Assembly (NCBI GenBank): GCA_032718475.1
Contig: JAUCBJ010000137.1
Coordinates: 38,805-102,804 of the forward strand
Direction: 5' to 3'
Length of the DNA stretch: 64,000 nt
Source of the DNA: Nemertoderma westbladi
Lineage: Eukaryota > Xenacoelomorpha > Nemertodermatida > Nemertodermatidae
Shown here in pieces: positions 22,090-32,848 of the stretch. Below the pieces are notes generated by a model. It was not told the DNA's origin, ran no database searches, and saw only the letters and a program-made list of their open reading frames with translations. Numbering within the stretch: the first letter of the stretch is position 1; every line of letters begins with the position of its first letter. Position numbers and translations under genes: made by a program.

Positions 22090-22693
22090 AGTTTGTACCC
22101 TTATCGGAGTAGAACGCCTTTACTAGTCCTCTCCTGGCCATAAATCTCTTTAAGGCCAGGAGCAGAGATTTGGTCGACATGTCTGCCACACGCTCAATAT
22201 GTATGGCTCTACTAGCCATGCATGTCAGTAGCAGACCCCATCGCTTGTGGGTCAGCCGTCCACTCTTTGCTTCAATCGGACCAAAACAGTCCACCCCTGG
22301 GTTCGTAAAGGGTGGGTCATATGCCTGCACTCTCGCTTCCGGGAGTTCAGCCATCTCCTGTTCCAATACTCTGGCGTTCACCCTCTTGCAAACCAGACAG
22401 GCGTCATACATAGTGCCTGCTGCCCTGCTTGGCTGCAATAGAATGAATCGCTGTCTCGCTGCCGACAAACAGTGTAACCTTCCCGCGTGATGCAACCTCT
22501 TATGTATATCCCATAAAATCGCTCTTTGCAATTCTATTGGGTGACTAGGGATTATCACTGGGAACCTAAACTGTGAGTTAATGTCGACAGTCTGGATTCT
22601 CGATCTATGACAAATCAAACCCTTATGGATTAATGGACTCCATTTTCTAAGGGGTTTATAGAGAACTGGTCGTTGAGCCGATAATAGATGGAA
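22052..22693 (-). pseudogene. BEL-2 integrase N-terminal and central part
   Basis: Continuous with the main pol frame, broken only by a TAA at 22694-22696. Shows the HHCC zinc-binding module (HKRLHHAG...CLVCKR), the first catalytic Asp (TNPGVDCFGPIE) and the second (SDKGTNFVGG), after which the G-run insertion shifts the frame into a stop at about 22052. Confidence 0.87.
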
Positions 22694-25600
22694 TTATTTT
22701 GGGAAGGCACACATTTGATAATGTTTCAAATGCTTTAATTCCGCTTGATCAATCTCATCCTCTGTCAGAGGTTGTTTCAATTTTCGAATTCGCTCACTAT
22801 TAGTGCTCAATGGTTCTCTCAAATGTTCCGAATGTTTTATACAAAGGTACGAAACGTATCGGCTTAACCACGCAGTTCTTTTACAAATTGTCAGCCAAGA
22901 GGCAGACGAATTTAGTAATTTGTCATAAACACTGCATGACTCTAATGCCAGCGACGGTTGTCCGCTAACTAATGGAAGTTTCGAATCCAAACCCGCAGGT
23001 TTGGAAACCAAAGGCTCCATTGTGTCGGTCATTTTCTGTCCGTCACTTACCAATTGTGACTCCGATTTAGTCTGTAAGGGTGGTTTTATGTCATAACTTA
23101 CCCTTCCGGACCTAGTAGTCACGTAAGTCTGTTGGTCTGACAGGTCTCCGGGCCGCTCCAATGACTCTTCAGGCCGCTCCAATGACTCTTCAGGCCGCTC
23201 CAATGACTTAAGTTTGGCTTTAGACTTCGACTTAGAGACTTTCTCCACCTTAACTTCTGCATCTTCAGGCATCGGATTGGTCACTATCTTTAGTCGCTCT
23301 GGCCAATGTTCCTGTGTCCTCGTTAGAAAATCAGGTCCATGCAACCAAAACTCCTGCGACTCTTCCTGACAGAATTCCGCCGGCATTGCACCTCTCGAAG
23401 TTATGTCGGCCGGGTTCAACACTCCCGGACAATGTCTCCATTGTTCCTTCGTCGAAAAATCAACGATCTGAGCGCGTCTGTTGGCCACAAATGTCTTTAG
23501 TGCAATATTGTCAGCCGCAATGTATACTAACACCAAGGATGCATCCGTCCAATAGAATAAGGTCAATGTCGTGTCTAATTCCTCTGTTATTTGCTTACTT
23601 ACCTCGACCGAAACTACAGCCGCCTGTAACTCTGCATGAGGGACAGTCATGTATTTGACCGGCATTGTCTTTGATCTAGAAGTCACAAAAGCCGTCTCAA
23701 ATTTGTCCTGACTTACCTCTCGGCGAAGGTAGGCTACCATACCAAAGCCGGTGTCACTTGCGTCGCTAAATAGATGCAGTTCTAAATCAGCTGGGAATAC
23801 CAGCTGATTCGGAAAGTAGGAACGGGGTACATCTATATTTTTCAATAGATGCAACTCGGCTTCCCACTCCCTGCACTGCTTTGCATGTATAGGAGATATT
23901 GGTTCGTCCCACTCTAGGTCGGATAACCAAATTTTCCTCATGCACGCTCGTGCCTGTAATATAACCGGACTGATAAAGTTCATCGGGTCAAATAGTCTAC
24001 TCAAAGTTGATAAGCAAATTCTCTTTGTCAAAACTTTGTCTGGGCTACTGGGCTCAAATCTAACTCTTACCTGGAACTTATCTGAGTTCGGGTTCCAAGC
24101 GAGTCCCAGTACTCGCGCCATGGGAATTGGTTCTACCCCCAATTCTATGTCTCCGCTCCCGCGATCTTTCACCGGGAACGATTCTAATAGGGCCTCCGAG
24201 TTTGTAGTGAACTTGGTTAGAGGAAAACCCCCTGTAGCCAAGCACTCCTGTAGGCCGTGAGCCACTTCTATGGCTTGTTCCGCTGTGTCCTTGGACACCA
24301 ATCCGTCGTCCATATAGAAGTTTCTCAAGATGGACTCGATAACCTCTACTGGATACTTACCAATCTGGGCTGTTGCCGTTTTCTTTAAAACAAACAGCGT
24401 GCCATTTGGACTATCGCGGGCGCCAAATATCCTAACGTACATCTGATATGTAACCACTGGGCCGGATAAGTCTTCATTCTCAAACCAGAGAAATCGAAGG
24501 CTATCCTGGTCTGCCTTACAGGCTCTTACCTGGTGGAACATCGCCTCGATGTCACAAGTAAATGCGAATCGCCGCTGTCTAAAACGCAACAGTATTCCAA
24601 TCAAATAATTATTCAGGTTGGGACCATCCATCAACTCTGAATTCAGGGACATACCTCTATAGACTGCTGCGCAGTCGTTGACTACTCGGACTTTGTCTGG
24701 CTTGTCAGGGTGAGTCACATAGTGGTGTGGAAGGTAATAAGTCTGGTCTGTCACTAAGTCAGGGTCCTCTACCTTCCCAGCAAATCCCTTGGCGAAATAG
24801 TTGTTGATCTGGGCGCAATACTTCTCCCTAATGTCCGGATTCTTCAACAACCGAGCCCTTACTCCGTTTAATCTTTTCAAGGCTAAGTTGTAGTTGTTCT
24901 CCAGCTTAGGTGGTTGTCGACGCCACAACATTCCAGCTTCAAAATGTCCAGTCGGTAGCAGACGTATGGTGTCTTCCATCATCTCCAACGACCGTTTCTC
25001 ATCAGTAGACATGGCTAGGTCATATCCACCGGGTTCCATTGCGTCCCTATCCAGCCATTCGACGGTTCTGGCTCCTGTCTCGAGGTCCTGGTGTATCAAT
25101 TCCTTCTGTAATTCCTCCTCACTGTATTGGAAAATGTCTAGGTCTCGATATTTAGCCACTTGACCCTCCACTATGTCTGTATAAGTCAAAACGTTAGTCA
25201 GATAAGTAGCGTGGGCCGCTAAACCAGACCCACGGGTCTGATAACAGTAGTGCTCGGGTTCACTATCTGTCTGGTCGTTGTGAAGTGGTTCCGACAACCT
25301 AACATTATCGGGAATCAACTCCTCGTCCGACTCGCTAAAGTCACTATAGTGGTCAATACAGGTTCTCCTAAACTCGTCTAAGTCTGGTGGTTCTACTAAC
25401 GGTGGTTGAATTATAGGCTGTAATTCGTCGTATCTGTCTATTGGCTTGTCGCCACCTGTAAACTCATAAGACATGGGTACTCTTGTATACCAACCTAGTA
25501 TGGTCCTATGGGCATGCGGTCCATTGACATGCGGCTCAGCTGGTCTCGTTTCCCATATCTGGTGTGCGATCAGCTGTTCTGCACCAATCAACATAGAAAC

Positions 25601-26842
25601 ATTCCTATAACCTACCTGGTGTCTCGGTATCCTGAGCTTGTCAAAATACTCCTGTGCTATGGGACTCATCGGCGGCACCTTACCTAACTGCCTGCCGAAT
25701 CCCTTCATAGCTAGACACTTAAATCCGTCCAATGGCAAAGCTTTCCGTTCTTGTCGAGTATGTTGGTCTCTCGGAAGTAGGGAATCTAGTTCCACTGAAA
25801 TTCTGTGTCCCTTGAGGTCTCCTACCCCATGCATAGACTTCAACTCTATTTGGATCTCCTCTGCGTCCTGGAAGCTAGAAATGGCTCTCGCCACTTCCTC
25901 GTCGATATAAGATAATGTGGACGCAGTGTCCAACATCACATATATTCGCTTCGATCCCTTATCGCCAGTAAGTTTCACCGGAATCACGCTAAATATTTCC
26001 GACGTGGCCAATGATAAATACGTCCGCGCGCTGGTCGATGAACTATCCGCGGTGAAACCTTGGCAGGTCACTTCTCTTGCGCTCGACTCGCCATCCTCAT
26101 CCGACGAACCTGGTTGGTAACCATCGTCCTGGATGCCGGTGTACGTATTTCTCCTTATCGATACGGGTTCTTTGCTCCCCTTCCTGTGAGGATTTCGCTG
26201 TAAGTAACGGTCCGTCGGGGTGTGGAAATCCGCATGTAGCAACTTGTGATGTAGTCTGCCGCATTCCATGCATCCGTCATTGCTGTTCGGGCACTGCCGC
26301 CGTACATGGCCTGGCGCAAGACATGCCCAACAGGTGTCCAACGTCCGCACTTGAACTCTTCTCTGTTGCGAATTTAATTCTTTGAACCGTCTGCAACTAT
26401 CTAACTTATGATCGTCAGATCTTACCTCCTTTAGTAAACAGTATTGGCAACCTACAAATCCATCCGGCAACTCCTGTTGCTTTAACCTAGGTCTATCTAA
26501 CCGCTCACCTGACCATACTCGCGAGTCTGATCTAAAGGCTGGGGTACTCGAATTATATCTGTCTACTGAGTTATAAGTCACAGTGGTCCTGTCATTGTCA
26601 AAACTTACCATAGACTTACCGGTAACAGGTTTAGACTCCCTCATATTCTCCTCTGAGAAGTTTGATTTCATCTCTGCTACTGCGTCTGTGGCTATCATGT
26701 CATGAATGTGCTGAAGTGTCAACACCTTACCTTGACCCTCCAACTTATTCTCTAATTTGCGCCATTTCTGTCGATAACGCATGTTTAAACGTCTTATTAC
26801 ACTCTTCAAAACTTCGGCGTGATCACCATGATAGAGGTAGAT
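22694..26842 (-). CDS. BEL-2 Gag C-terminus, protease, RT and RNase H
   Basis: 1371 codons counted from a TTG at 26809; the frame is open to 26842, so the true N-terminus comes from the preceding gag ORF. Zinc-knuckle motifs lie at 121-139 and 160-173 (CWACLAPGHVRRQC), with a further Cys/His cluster to 192. The retropepsin Asp is at 294 (VMLDTASTL). The reverse transcriptase keeps both catalytic motifs: CDIEAMFHQV and an intact YMDD near residue 831. RNase H begins near 1005 (LFSDASDTGFG). An 8-residue ERPEESL-type unit is tandemly repeated near 23150-23210, in the RNase H-integrase linker. The frame ends in a single TAA, after which integrase follows in the same frame. Except for that stop it looks functional. 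Confidence 0.9.
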   Translation of the reverse strand: MYLYHGDHAEVLKSVIRRLNMRYRQKWRKLENKLEGQGKVLTLQHIHDMIATDAVAEMKSNFSEENMRESKPVTGKSMVSFDNDRTTVTYNSVDRYNSSTPAFRSDSRVWSGERLDRPRLKQQELPDGFVGCQYCLLKEVRSDDHKLDSCRRFKELNSQQRRVQVRTLDTCWACLAPGHVRRQCPNSNDGCMECGRLHHKLLHADFHTPTDRYLQRNPHRKGSKEPVSIRRNTYTGIQDDGYQPGSSDEDGESSAREVTCQGFTADSSSTSARTYLSLATSEIFSVIPVKLTGDKGSKRIYVMLDTASTLSYIDEEVARAISSFQDAEEIQIELKSMHGVGDLKGHRISVELDSLLPRDQHTRQERKALPLDGFKCLAMKGFGRQLGKVPPMSPIAQEYFDKLRIPRHQVGYRNVSMLIGAEQLIAHQIWETRPAEPHVNGPHAHRTILGWYTRVPMSYEFTGGDKPIDRYDELQPIIQPPLVEPPDLDEFRRTCIDHYSDFSESDEELIPDNVRLSEPLHNDQTDSEPEHYCYQTRGSGLAAHATYLTNVLTYTDIVEGQVAKYRDLDIFQYSEEELQKELIHQDLETGARTVEWLDRDAMEPGGYDLAMSTDEKRSLEMMEDTIRLLPTGHFEAGMLWRRQPPKLENNYNLALKRLNGVRARLLKNPDIREKYCAQINNYFAKGFAGKVEDPDLVTDQTYYLPHHYVTHPDKPDKVRVVNDCAAVYRGMSLNSELMDGPNLNNYLIGILLRFRQRRFAFTCDIEAMFHQVRACKADQDSLRFLWFENEDLSGPVVTYQMYVRIFGARDSPNGTLFVLKKTATAQIGKYPVEVIESILRNFYMDDGLVSKDTAEQAIEVAHGLQECLATGGFPLTKFTTNSEALLESFPVKDRGSGDIELGVEPIPMARVLGLAWNPNSDKFQVRVRFEPSSPDKVLTKRICLSTLSRLFDPMNFISPVILQARACMRKIWLSDLEWDEPISPIHAKQCREWEAELHLLKNIDVPRSYFPNQLVFPADLELHLFSDASDTGFGMVAYLRREVSQDKFETAFVTSRSKTMPVKYMTVPHAELQAAVVSVEVSKQITEELDTTLTLFYWTDASLVLVYIAADNIALKTFVANRRAQIVDFSTKEQWRHCPGVLNPADITSRGAMPAEFCQEESQEFWLHGPDFLTRTQEHWPERLKIVTNPMPEDAEVKVEKVSKSKSKAKLKSLERPEESLERPEESLERPGDLSDQQTYVTTRSGRVSYDIKPPLQTKSESQLVSDGQKMTDTMEPLVSKPAGLDSKLPLVSGQPSLALESCSVYDKLLNSSASWLTICKRTAWLSRYVSYLCIKHSEHLREPLSTNSERIRKLKQPLTEDEIDQAELKHLKHYQMCAFPK

Positions 26843-28721
26843 TCACCGTCCTCAAGATGTCCAATGCGTTCGAAATAGCGTTCGCTAAGTTCAACAGCTC
26901 TAACGGAGTTGTAATCCTTCCGCCCTTACCCAAGTCTTCCACTATCGACTGCGCCATCTTGGTTTTATTCCCGTAGATGTCACTAAGCGTCTTCATTGCC
27001 AACTCAAATGCCCTTTCATTGCCGACGAAGTTATCAGCAATGGCTCTAGGTTCTCGATGGAGCATCTGAAGCAAATAGTTGAACTTCTCGTTGGGAGTAA
27101 AGGTGCTGTTGGTTAGCTGCTCGTCGACATAGGTTTTAAAGGTCCTCCAGTGCTTATGGTTGCCCATAAACTTCTGGGGTTGTTGCGTCGGCAGTCCTTG
27201 CCTAGCAGCAAACTTACCTATGTCCCTAAGGGTTGCGTCGTTCCGGGTTAACAAATGGTTTAGTTCCGCAGGGTTGTTAAGTCTGGTCCTTTCCCGGGGA
27301 TTGAAACTTACCTGCTCCGCGTCCGTCCTTCTTTCCTTATAGTTTCGGGACTTCTGACGTCTCATGTCTTCCTCTTCATCACTTGACTCGGTGTCAGTCC
27401 TTAGCGCTCGCGATGGTTTGCGCGCCGAGGCCCTGACCCAAGCATCTTGTATAATTTTCTCAGCCGAATTTTCGAAATTGGGATTATGAATATTCGGGAC
27501 AGGCGTCCTTACCTGAGGTCTATGTGGTATAGTCTCCTCCGATATGCGTACTCGTTGACTAGGCTGGACTTTATCTAACTCAGGCCTGCTAGGATTTGAA
27601 TTACTTCTTACCTGGGCTGCTTCCTTTAACCGTAGGTTGCTAAGCATGTCCATTATAGGTTGGATGTGCGGCGATATAGCTTGCGCTAAACTAGCACTTA
27701 ACTCATCCCTCGTAATAAATTCCTGGCTAGGGTTCTGTTGTATAGTCGGCTCTATCTGAGTAATCCGCTGTCTCTCATATGATCGCTCTTCCGGTTTAAC
27801 CCGGAAGTTCTCCGTCGAACTGGGTCGGCGCTCCGTCCGCGTATTCCAAACCCGCGGGTTTGGTTCGCCAAGTACCGTCGGAGTTTCTCTAAACTCTTCA
27901 TCGTCGTGTTCGGTGTGTAGTGGTGCGGTGTTCTGATGCCGTGGATTCTGCGCGATAGGTGAAGCACTAATACCAACTGGCGTGCGATATGTAGAGAACG
28001 GTTTAGCGATCCGTGTACTCGTAATAGCTGGACCGGGTATAGGAATTCTGGTCGTCGTCGTCTCGCGTATGGTCGGAGTTCTCGCTTCCTGTTCGGCCTT
28101 CTGCAGTGCGAACAGTTCTCGCAACTCGGTCCCTACACTCGCCCCACATTCTTCGATCATTCGCATCCCCTTCTCGGCGATTTCATTCGCCTTCCTGGTC
28201 CGTTCTTCGCTCTCTAAATTTAATCTCGCACTTTCTAACTGCGCCAGTTTACGTTCTTCTTCTTCCCTCGCTCGTCTCGCTGCGCTCTCTTCTTCCACAC
28301 GCGCCTTTTCTTCATACAATGCGCGTCTTCTTTTTTCGATCTCGAGTTCGCGTTCCTTGCGTTCGCGTTCGAGTTGAAGCTCGCGTTCCTTCTGTTCACG
28401 TTCGAGTTTCTTGCGCTCGCGTTCGAGTTGAAGTTCGCGTTCGAGTTGAAGTTCGCGTTCTCTCTGTTCGCGTTCGAGTTCCTTGCGCTCGCGCTCGGCT
28501 TGAAGCTCGCGTTCCTTTTGCTCGCGTTCCGCTCGTTCGCGCTTACTTATGTCCTCCAACTCTCGTAGCTCTGCGTCCAACTTACGTGTGCGCTTCCGCC
28601 TGTTGTTCGTCCAGTCGGCGTCTTCTCTCCTCCGCCAAGTTGTGAGAAACAAGGGATCTGGCACATATAACTTTCCCTCGCGCGTGACTAACCTGGGAAT
28701 CGCCACTGTCTCTAGATGCAT
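26823..28721 (-). CDS. BEL-2 Gag, central part (632 aa) with charged coiled coil
   Basis: Residues about 55-215 are a very long Glu/Arg/Lys helix made of RERELQLERE-like heptads, almost certainly a coiled coil. From about 535 the protein reads as the start of the Pao Gag domain (FMGNHKHWRTFKTYVDEQL...IYGNKTKM). It runs out of frame at 26823, where the pol frame takes over within a 20-base overlap. It also overlaps the upstream ORF by 140 bases. In BEL-1 the corresponding region is one frame, so the two changes are probably indels, although a translational shift cannot be excluded. Confidence 0.8.
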   Translation of the reverse strand: MHLETVAIPRLVTREGKLYVPDPLFLTTWRRREDADWTNNRRKRTRKLDAELRELEDISKRERAEREQKERELQAERERKELEREQRERELQLERELQLERERKKLEREQKERELQLERERKERELEIEKRRRALYEEKARVEEESAARRAREEEERKLAQLESARLNLESEERTRKANEIAEKGMRMIEECGASVGTELRELFALQKAEQEARTPTIRETTTTRIPIPGPAITSTRIAKPFSTYRTPVGISASPIAQNPRHQNTAPLHTEHDDEEFRETPTVLGEPNPRVWNTRTERRPSSTENFRVKPEERSYERQRITQIEPTIQQNPSQEFITRDELSASLAQAISPHIQPIMDMLSNLRLKEAAQVRSNSNPSRPELDKVQPSQRVRISEETIPHRPQVRTPVPNIHNPNFENSAEKIIQDAWVRASARKPSRALRTDTESSDEEEDMRRQKSRNYKERRTDAEQVSFNPRERTRLNNPAELNHLLTRNDATLRDIGKFAARQGLPTQQPQKFMGNHKHWRTFKTYVDEQLTNSTFTPNEKFNYLLQMLHREPRAIADNFVGNERAFELAMKTLSDIYGNKTKMAQSIVEDLGKGGRITTPLELLNLANAISNALDILRTVNLPLSW

Positions 28722-29643
28722 CGTCGGGTGGAGTTAACGTTCTCTGTTGGATATTCTCCGTCGTCGGTAGCACCTGGCCTGGTACCACCACTCCATTCTG
28801 CATCAGCCAGCTAGTAACTTCCCTCTGATAACGGCGCTCTTCTTTATCTTGGATCTCTTCCCGCTCCACTAAGTCTCTCAACTCTGCGTCACTCACCTGA
28901 GTCGCCTGCGCTTGTGATGCCCATAGCAGCCAGTTCTCCGTCCTTACTCGTCGGAATCGCTCCGATAACTCGCGGTGCTCCAACAAGGCTGCTAAAACCC
29001 TGTCGTAAATCCTCATCGCCACGTCGCTCGACTGAGACTCTACTGCCTTCTTCGCTAGGACTGCAAGCTCCTCCGTCTGCTTGAATAACGCTGAGTTGTA
29101 TCCTCTTCTAATCTCTACTAACTCTACCCTCCCGATGTTGGCTGAGTCAGCTAACATCTTCCTTACCTTGTCCGTCGTCCGAGTTATATGTCCGGCATGT
29201 GCGCGAAGTTTCTTCTTTATCGCGATATCAAGTTCTCTCTCGCTTACCTGACTCACACTCGGTGGACTTGAAGGATTATTTCGGGAACTACGGGTACTCC
29301 TAACAGCCGTCGGGACCACGGCACTTACCATACCCACAGGTCTGGAAACCGGGCTCCGGGCTCTCGCTTCTGCTACACTACTCTCCCTATCACTCACCTC
29401 TGTCCGGGCTGCTGTGCGGTCCTTCCTTACAGTAGCGGTAGGGGATCCTAATACTATTATCTCTGGTTGTTGTTCTTCCTCACTAGTCACTGTCTCATCC
29501 TCCTGTTCACTTACGTCAGCGTCGCTCGCTGCGTCGTCATAGTCGGCATTGTCGTCAACAGTTATGTTTACGCTATCGTCAGTCGGTGGTCCAGCCGCCG
29601 TCTCGTAGCTGTCCTCTAGTGCCTCTTTGTCTGAGACACTCAT
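28582..29643 (-). CDS. BEL-2 Gag, N-terminal part (353 aa)
   Basis: The first ORF after the leader, starting with ATG at 29643. The N-terminus is strongly acidic (residues 1-60, many Asp/Glu), followed by a Ser/Pro/Arg-rich region and a mostly helical part. It has no catalytic motif and matches by position the poorly conserved first third of BEL-1 Gag. It ends 140 bases inside the next ORF, which is in another frame. Confidence 0.65.
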   Translation of the reverse strand: MSVSDKEALEDSYETAAGPPTDDSVNITVDDNADYDDAASDADVSEQEDETVTSEEEQQPEIIVLGSPTATVRKDRTAARTEVSDRESSVAEARARSPVSRPVGMVSAVVPTAVRSTRSSRNNPSSPPSVSQVSERELDIAIKKKLRAHAGHITRTTDKVRKMLADSANIGRVELVEIRRGYNSALFKQTEELAVLAKKAVESQSSDVAMRIYDRVLAALLEHRELSERFRRVRTENWLLWASQAQATQVSDAELRDLVEREEIQDKEERRYQREVTSWLMQNGVVVPGQVLPTTENIQQRTLTPPDDASRDSGDSQVSHARGKVICARSLVSHNLAEERRRRLDEQQAEAHT

Positions 29644-30827
29644 AGTCTAAATAATGTTTGCCTTCCGGCAAAATATCTCGCAAAAGTTCGAGATATAATT
29701 ATAATTTAACCGAAATATGGTCAAATTATTTGTCTAATAATCAGTTGGTCCAAAATGTCAAATAAATTCGCAATGCAATATTGTGAATTTAATGGGGTAT
29801 AGTTATAGCAAATACTAGCACAATATTTAAACAAAATATTATTATATAGCTACTATATAGTATTAAATACCGGTATGACACAAAATAACTTTGAATCTAA
29901 TACAAAATATTCAAAATAAACTTGCCACCCGAATATTTCTAATTTTATATATATAGCTCTAATCAACGTAATTTTAATTTCAAATATTATATGTATCCAC
30001 TAGCGCGTGGCTACATCTTCGGGTTGCGACTCTCTCTAACTCTCTCTCTAACTTGAGCGATTCAAAAAACCATGGCCGGCTAAACCTAAATATCCTAACT
30101 AATAAATTGAGTTCAGCTTCGCAGTTAAACAACCGATAATTTTTACTGCTTCCACAAACACAATGGTGCCAACAGAACAACTAACCTTGTTTGCTGTGAG
30201 ATTCCACGTCCGCATCCAAAGATTCAGGCCCTTCGCTGATTGCAAACCGAACCCGCAGATCCACACGAACCCCAAACTCAGAAGTATCTCCAGATGGTAT
30301 AAAATAACTAAGCGGTTACCTAACATACCGGTACAATACTCTAGAATTTTACAAATAATTTTGACCGAAACTGAATTCTCGCAAACCTAGCTAAAATTTT
30401 CAAAACTTACTAATTACAGTTTGCCCTAAGGCCTAAGGAACTGCTGTATTCGCAATTAGTAAAAACGCACTACCGTACATCCACTGTATGCAGCACAGTA
30501 AGTAAAACAGTACACCAACCTAACAGCCTAAAGAATACTGTATGTGGTACAGCAAAACAAATGTCCTTTCTACCGTACGCAGTAACAGCAATCAGCCTAA
30601 TGTACTGCTGTACTATTGTACGCAACCAGTGAATACAGTAATCTAAACTAACAGCCTAAGAAAGAATACACTCAATGTCCTACTGTACGCGGTAGGCCTA
30701 CAGCAGACAAGAAACGTGCTTTACTGTTGAAGTAACAGTAAATAATACAGTAATCTAATTTAACAGCCTAAAAGAATATACTCTCTGTCTTACTGTACGC
30801 AGTACAGCAAAACAAAACGTGCTTTAC
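29644..30827 (-). other. BEL-2 leader
   Basis: No gene seen. The part nearest the 5' LTR (about 30470-30830) holds repeated TACTGTACGCAGTA-like words, so this leader also carries short repeats, as BEL-1's does. I could not identify the primer-binding site. Confidence 0.6.
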
Positions 30828-32843
30828 TGTTAAACAAACTACCCCGGCCTAACCAATAAAGACACAAAACTGCTCTATTTATTAGACAGGCAATCAGGAG
30901 CGTATTATTGCTAATGTGAGGGGCTGCTAAATACAAAACCGCTACTTACCATTAGATGGCGCTAACCTGCCGTCCGCTAATATGTTTTACTAATTTTCTA
31001 CGGCTCCTGCTAATTTCTTGTTCCTTTCTCTACCAATTACTCGATAGAGAGCTAACTGTTCGAATATATGAGCCACGCGGGAATAACCAAAACAACAAAC
31101 CCGAATCGGCTCCCTAAGCTGACTTAAAACGAGTGTGAGAGGTTTTACACTCAGAGTATATTCTTACGCCTAATCTTACTGTTAAAGTACGCCAATGCCT
31201 ACGTCTTTTCTAATCGCGAATACTGGGGGTTCCCTAACGGAATGTGTGAATGCGAGAATATTTAAAATAATCAAAGTGGTACAGTGTTTATTAGGGCTAA
31301 TACCTATAGTGGGACTAAACTTGTCTGCGGCTGGCTTTAGGCCAGCAAATTACTAATGCGTTTTGCGTACTGAATACTGCTATCTAGCTTATTGCCCGCT
31401 AATTCAAATAACCGCCCAGCGTGAATAGTTTACGGTACTCTAATTATTACCTTAGCTACTCTCCGCTATGCTGCGTACTAATTCTTAATTTTACTAATTA
31501 ATTACAGTCACAAATATGTAACAGCCTAAAATACTGTATTACTTTGACCTAATCAGTAATTATTTACAGTAAACTAAGAGATAGAAATCAATCAAAGGGA
31601 AAAGAGCGCCTATCTAAGCATTCGTAATCTTAGGCACACTTTAGTAACACACCAATCAGCGTCTGCAATCACAGCTCGCAATGCGCGATTCGCAATTGTA
31701 CAATCCGCAATGCACGCAATTCGCAATTACACAGCACAATATAATAATTCGCAATACATGCAATTCGTAATTGTAAAGCACGCAGACCTCTCCCGGGTAC
31801 ATCTAGGCTTCCTAACTAACCCAATTCCTGCCCCCTAACGCTACAAATTGAGACAAAATCTGGATCATCAGCCCCCTAATTACTGTACCAGCGAGCTGCC
31901 CCCACGATACAATGCAAATTGCCCGACCGCAACGGTGACCCCCCGCCAGCGTTGCTCGCCTTTGAATCCTCCGCTCCCTTCGTCGCTAACCCCCCGATGT
32001 GCCCACCGCCTACTGGCACCTTAGCCCTCCATTATGCTAATAGCTACCGTAGCGGCGCAGGCAAATCACAAAGTCTGACAGTCTAAAGAAATCCCGTGGG
32101 ATTATTGCGTAGAAAGGAATCACATAGAACCATTAACAAAAGGTAGAAATCATAGTTCCGGTTGTAATTAGCAGTAATCGATAGGATTAATTGAGAAACA
32201 CAATCAAGAATAATCGCACTAGCAAATCATTTTAAGAAATTAATCGAAAATAGCAAATTGCAGAAATACGCTAAAATATCCGTCAAAAAGGTGAATAGGG
32301 ACAGTTCAGCAAGTACAGGGGTGATAGCATGAGCTCTACCGGCAAGCCGCCAATTTATAGGTGATCTGAATGGGGTGATGCAATAGGGTGACTCAATCGC
32401 TCTCCTATTGGCTCTCCAGTCCGCGCTAGCATTAGACCAAGCTGGAAGCAGTTAGTCCAATAAGGAGGCCGGATTGTAGCCCTATTGCTGCCCAAACCTC
32501 AAATTATTACCATATATGGTAATGGATCATGTCCCTGGCTGCAGAATGGCCAGGACAGCGTCCCTATATGCTAGCCCTATTGATGCTAATATCAGCAAGC
32601 ACAAAATCCAGGGTCCGACTAAACTTGCTACCCTGGAACTATCTACATATATCCTAATACAAAATTACGTAGGTAGGGCTACATATTATACAAAATGGAT
32701 GGATTCAAATATATGGGCGTTTTGGTTTCCTTATCTAAATGTCACCACACTGTGCCTTATCTAAATAATTATACTGCACAATAACAAACATATTATACTG
32801 TATGATGGCTAATAATGTGGATACAGCGCCATATACCGTAACA
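30828..32843 (-). repeat. BEL-2 5' LTR
   Basis: Near-identical direct copy of 16309-18325, one base shorter (one G lost near 30883). About eleven substitutions were seen by eye. Its minus-strand start is TGTTACGG. Confidence 0.93.
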
Positions 32844-32848
32844 TCTTA
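32844..32848. repeat. Target-site duplication of BEL-2 (right copy)
   Basis: TCTTA directly after the LTR, identical to 16304-16308. Confidence 0.9.

Larger units (their letters stand above)
16309..32843 (-). mobile_element. BEL-2: second large BEL/Pao element, nested in BEL-1
   Basis: A minus-strand element of 16,535 bp with LTRs of about 2.0 kb and a TCTTA duplication. On its own strand the order is 5' LTR (32843-30828), leader (30827-29644), gag ORFs, pol, a 0.76-kb spacer, a shortened accessory region (20579-19588), a 1.26-kb 3' region and the 3' LTR (18325-16309). I counted about a dozen differences between the LTRs, around 0.6 percent, so it is young. It is related to BEL-1 by domain order and by the accessory gene but is clearly a different lineage at protein level. 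Confidence 0.92.
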
